NCBI RefSeq assembly: GCF_001402915.1
Contig: NZ_CP012945.1
Span: 3,325,501-3,389,500 of the forward strand
DNA length: 64,000 nucleotides
Direction of reading: 5' to 3'
Source: Devosia sp. A16
Lineage (GTDB): Bacteria > Pseudomonadota > Alphaproteobacteria > Rhizobiales > Devosiaceae
Shown here piece by piece: positions 62,276 to 64,000 of the stretch (positions are counted from its first letter, which is position 1; each line of letters opens with the position of its first letter). A program made the position numbers and the translations under genes. The notes beneath the pieces are model-generated. The model had not been told where the DNA came from. It saw only the letters and a list, made by a program, of their open reading frames with translations, and did no database searches.

Positions 62276-64000
62276 ATGTTCCTCACCAAGATCAGCGTCC
62301 GCCACCCGGTCTTCGCCACCATGGTCATGGTGGCGTTGCTGGTGTTCGGCCTCTACTCCTATTCGCGCCTGTCGATCGAGCAGATGCCCAATATCGATCT
62401 GCCGGTCGTCGCCGTGGTGGTGAGCTACCCCGGCGCCTCGGCGCAATCGGTCGAGAACGACGTCATCAAGCCGATCGAGGACGCGGTGAACTCGATCAGC
62501 GGTATCGATACGCTGCGTTCGATCGCGCAGCAGAACGCCGCCATGATCATCATGATGTTCGACATGGAGGTGAGCTCGGTCGACGCCGTGCAGGAGGTGC
62601 GCGACAAGATCGCCGGTATCGAGGCCAATCTGCCCGACAATGCCGACAAGCCGCGGGTGCTGCGTTTCGACCCTAACGCCATGCCGATCATGTCGCTGGC
62701 GATCCGTTCCGACACGCTCTCGGCGCGTGAGCTGACGCAACTGGCCGACGACGTGGTGGTCGACAAGCTGCGAAACATTCCCGGCGTCGGCAGTGCCGAT
62801 CTCGTCGGAGGCGTGCCGGCGCAGCTCGACGTGCTGGTCGATCCCGACCGGCTCGATGGCTTCGGCGTCAGCATGGCCGAGGTCATCTCGGCGATCCGGC
62901 AGAACAATATCGACCTGCCGGCGGGCACCATCACCGAGGGTGCGGTGTCGCGCGCCATCCAGGTCGAGGGCCGGCTCGAGGACGTCGAGGATTTCCGCAA
63001 CATCATTGTCGCCCGCACCGGTGGCCAGGCCGTGCGGCTGGGCGACGTCGCGACCATCACCCAGGGCCAGGGCGACGAGAAGAGTCTCGCTTTCATCAAC
63101 GGCGAACGGGCGCTGGCGATCAACATCATCAAGGTGCAGGGCGCCAACACCGTGGGCGTCGCCAAGGCGGTGCACAAGGAACTCGAACGGCTGGCCGAGC
63201 GCGACCTGCCCACGAGCGTCACTATCGACGTGGTGGCCGACAATGCCGTGCCGGTCGAGCAATCCTTCCATACGGTGCAGAACATGATCGTCGAGGGCGC
63301 GGTGCTCGCCGTGCTGATTGTCTTCCTGTTCCTCAATTCATGGCGCTCGACGGTCATCACCGCGCTGACGCTGCCGATCTCGATCATCGGCACCATGACG
63401 GTGCTGTTTGCGCTCGGCTTCTCGCTCAACATGATGACACTAATGGCGCTGTCGCTGTCGGTGGGCATTCTGATCGACGATGCGATCGTGGTGCGCGAGA
63501 ACATCATGCGGCACCTGCATATGGGCAAGAACCACGTGCAGGCGGCGCTCGACGGCACCAACGAGATTGGCCTCGCCGTGCTGGCGACGACGCTTTCGAT
63601 CGTGGCGGTGTTCCTCCCCGTCGCCTTCATGGACGGCATCATGGGGCGGTTCTTCCTGCAGTTCGGCGTCACCGTCTCGGTGGCGGTGCTGATCTCGCTC
63701 TTCGTCGCCTTTACCCTCGACCCGATGATGTCGTCGGTCTGGCACGATCCGGATTCCGAGCCGGGCGCCAGGCGCGGGCCGCTCGGCCGGGCAGTGGCGA
63801 AGTTCGACCATTTCTTCGAGTGGTGCGCCGGCGGCTATCGGGCACTGCTGCGCTGGTGCCTCAGGCACCGAGTAGCGACGCTGGCGACGGCCGTCGTGCT
63901 GTTTTTCGCCAGCTTCGCGCTCGTCCCCATGGTCGGCTTCGAGGTGACGCCGGCCACCGACAACAGCGAGTTTCAGGTCGAGGTGGAAACGCCGCAGGGC
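62276..64000 (+). CDS. RND efflux transporter permease (partial, runs off the window)
   Basis: The first 575 codons of a protein normally about 1000-1050 residues; no stop before the window end. It starts FLTKISVRHPVFATMVMVAL, then EQMPNIDLPVVAVVVSYPGA, PGASAQSVENDVIKPIEDAV and VGILIDDAIVVRENIMRHL, with the paired Asp in helix 4 used for proton translocation. Membrane helices cluster after about residue 340. It belongs to the hydrophobe/amphiphile efflux (HAE) branch, AcrB-like. It follows the adaptor gene by 3 bp. Confidence 0.94.
   Translation, partial: MFLTKISVRHPVFATMVMVALLVFGLYSYSRLSIEQMPNIDLPVVAVVVSYPGASAQSVENDVIKPIEDAVNSISGIDTLRSIAQQNAAMIIMMFDMEVSSVDAVQEVRDKIAGIEANLPDNADKPRVLRFDPNAMPIMSLAIRSDTLSARELTQLADDVVVDKLRNIPGVGSADLVGGVPAQLDVLVDPDRLDGFGVSMAEVISAIRQNNIDLPAGTITEGAVSRAIQVEGRLEDVEDFRNIIVARTGGQAVRLGDVATITQGQGDEKSLAFINGERALAINIIKVQGANTVGVAKAVHKELERLAERDLPTSVTIDVVADNAVPVEQSFHTVQNMIVEGAVLAVLIVFLFLNSWRSTVITALTLPISIIGTMTVLFALGFSLNMMTLMALSLSVGILIDDAIVVRENIMRHLHMGKNHVQAALDGTNEIGLAVLATTLSIVAVFLPVAFMDGIMGRFFLQFGVTVSVAVLISLFVAFTLDPMMSSVWHDPDSEPGARRGPLGRAVAKFDHFFEWCAGGYRALLRWCLRHRVATLATAVVLFFASFALVPMVGFEVTPATDNSEFQVEVETPQG

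Noticed and set aside
61031-63271. 746-codon frame antisense to the RND adaptor and pump
   Set aside because: Shadow of two clear efflux genes; composition rich in Asp/Arg/His without motif.

Overview
The window is a gene-dense, GC-rich chromosomal segment of an alphaproteobacterium, most likely of the order Hyphomicrobiales (Rhizobiales) and plausibly Devosia-like. This rests on a C4-pathway 5-aminolevulinate synthase (hemA) with an FNR/FixK-type box, a class I lysyl-tRNA synthetase, fused coaBC next to type I coaA, a PodJ-like coiled-coil/SEL1 protein, many sugar ABC importers, and palindromic repeats of the type common in that order. The genus is inference. I see no rRNA, transposase, prophage or CRISPR array.

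Layout. 1-1921: end of a sugar ABC importer operon (tail of a probable binding protein, MalF- and MalG-type permeases). 1989-7961: outer-membrane barrel, tRNA-Gly(CCC), large unknown membrane protein, dadA, amino-acid-type binding protein, TerB-like protein. 8140-13426: lysK, DUF952, pyrD, MATE transporter, P-loop kinase. 13655-17704: Lhr-type helicase and PdeM nuclease of the ligase-associated DNA-damage set, then an exported adhesin-like protein. 17906-22898: TIGR02186/TSUP pair, rsgA with a candidate leader peptide, GlxA-type regulator divergent from an alpha/beta hydrolase. 23291-30435: 1306-residue PodJ-like protein, a NarL-type regulator convergent with a hybrid kinase, mscL. 30615-40895: glutathione transferase, hemA, an acyltransferase-like unknown, exo/endonuclease-type hydrolase, SDR, OmpA lipoprotein, L,D-transpeptidase, sugar isomerase, cupin. 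41138-43649: an S1C protease divergent from a catalytically dead relative that overlaps a LuxR-type regulator gene. 44384-46551: coaA and coaBC.

46632-58740 looks like one large amino-sugar uptake region. A Dpp-type ABC importer lies downstream of a BadF-family N-acetylhexosamine kinase. Divergent from that kinase is a second set: RpiR regulator, SIS-domain protein, NgcE-like binding protein, and one 637-residue polypeptide that fuses the two usually separate permeases. Neither of the two CUT1-type sugar importers has an ATPase gene in the window, so a shared ATPase elsewhere is likely. The right end carries a two-component system divergent from an RND efflux adaptor and pump (cut by the window end). 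Their shared promoter region holds two pairs of 11-bp-spaced direct repeats that fit OmpR-family binding sites.

The most unusual items are the fused MalF-MalG permease, the pseudoprotease/LuxR unit, the candidate rsgA leader peptide, the FNR/FixK box at hemA, and the acyltransferase-like protein with an altered HHxxxDG motif. Two families of palindromic intergenic repeats occur through the window. All assignments were read from sequence and remembered family motifs; no search was run.
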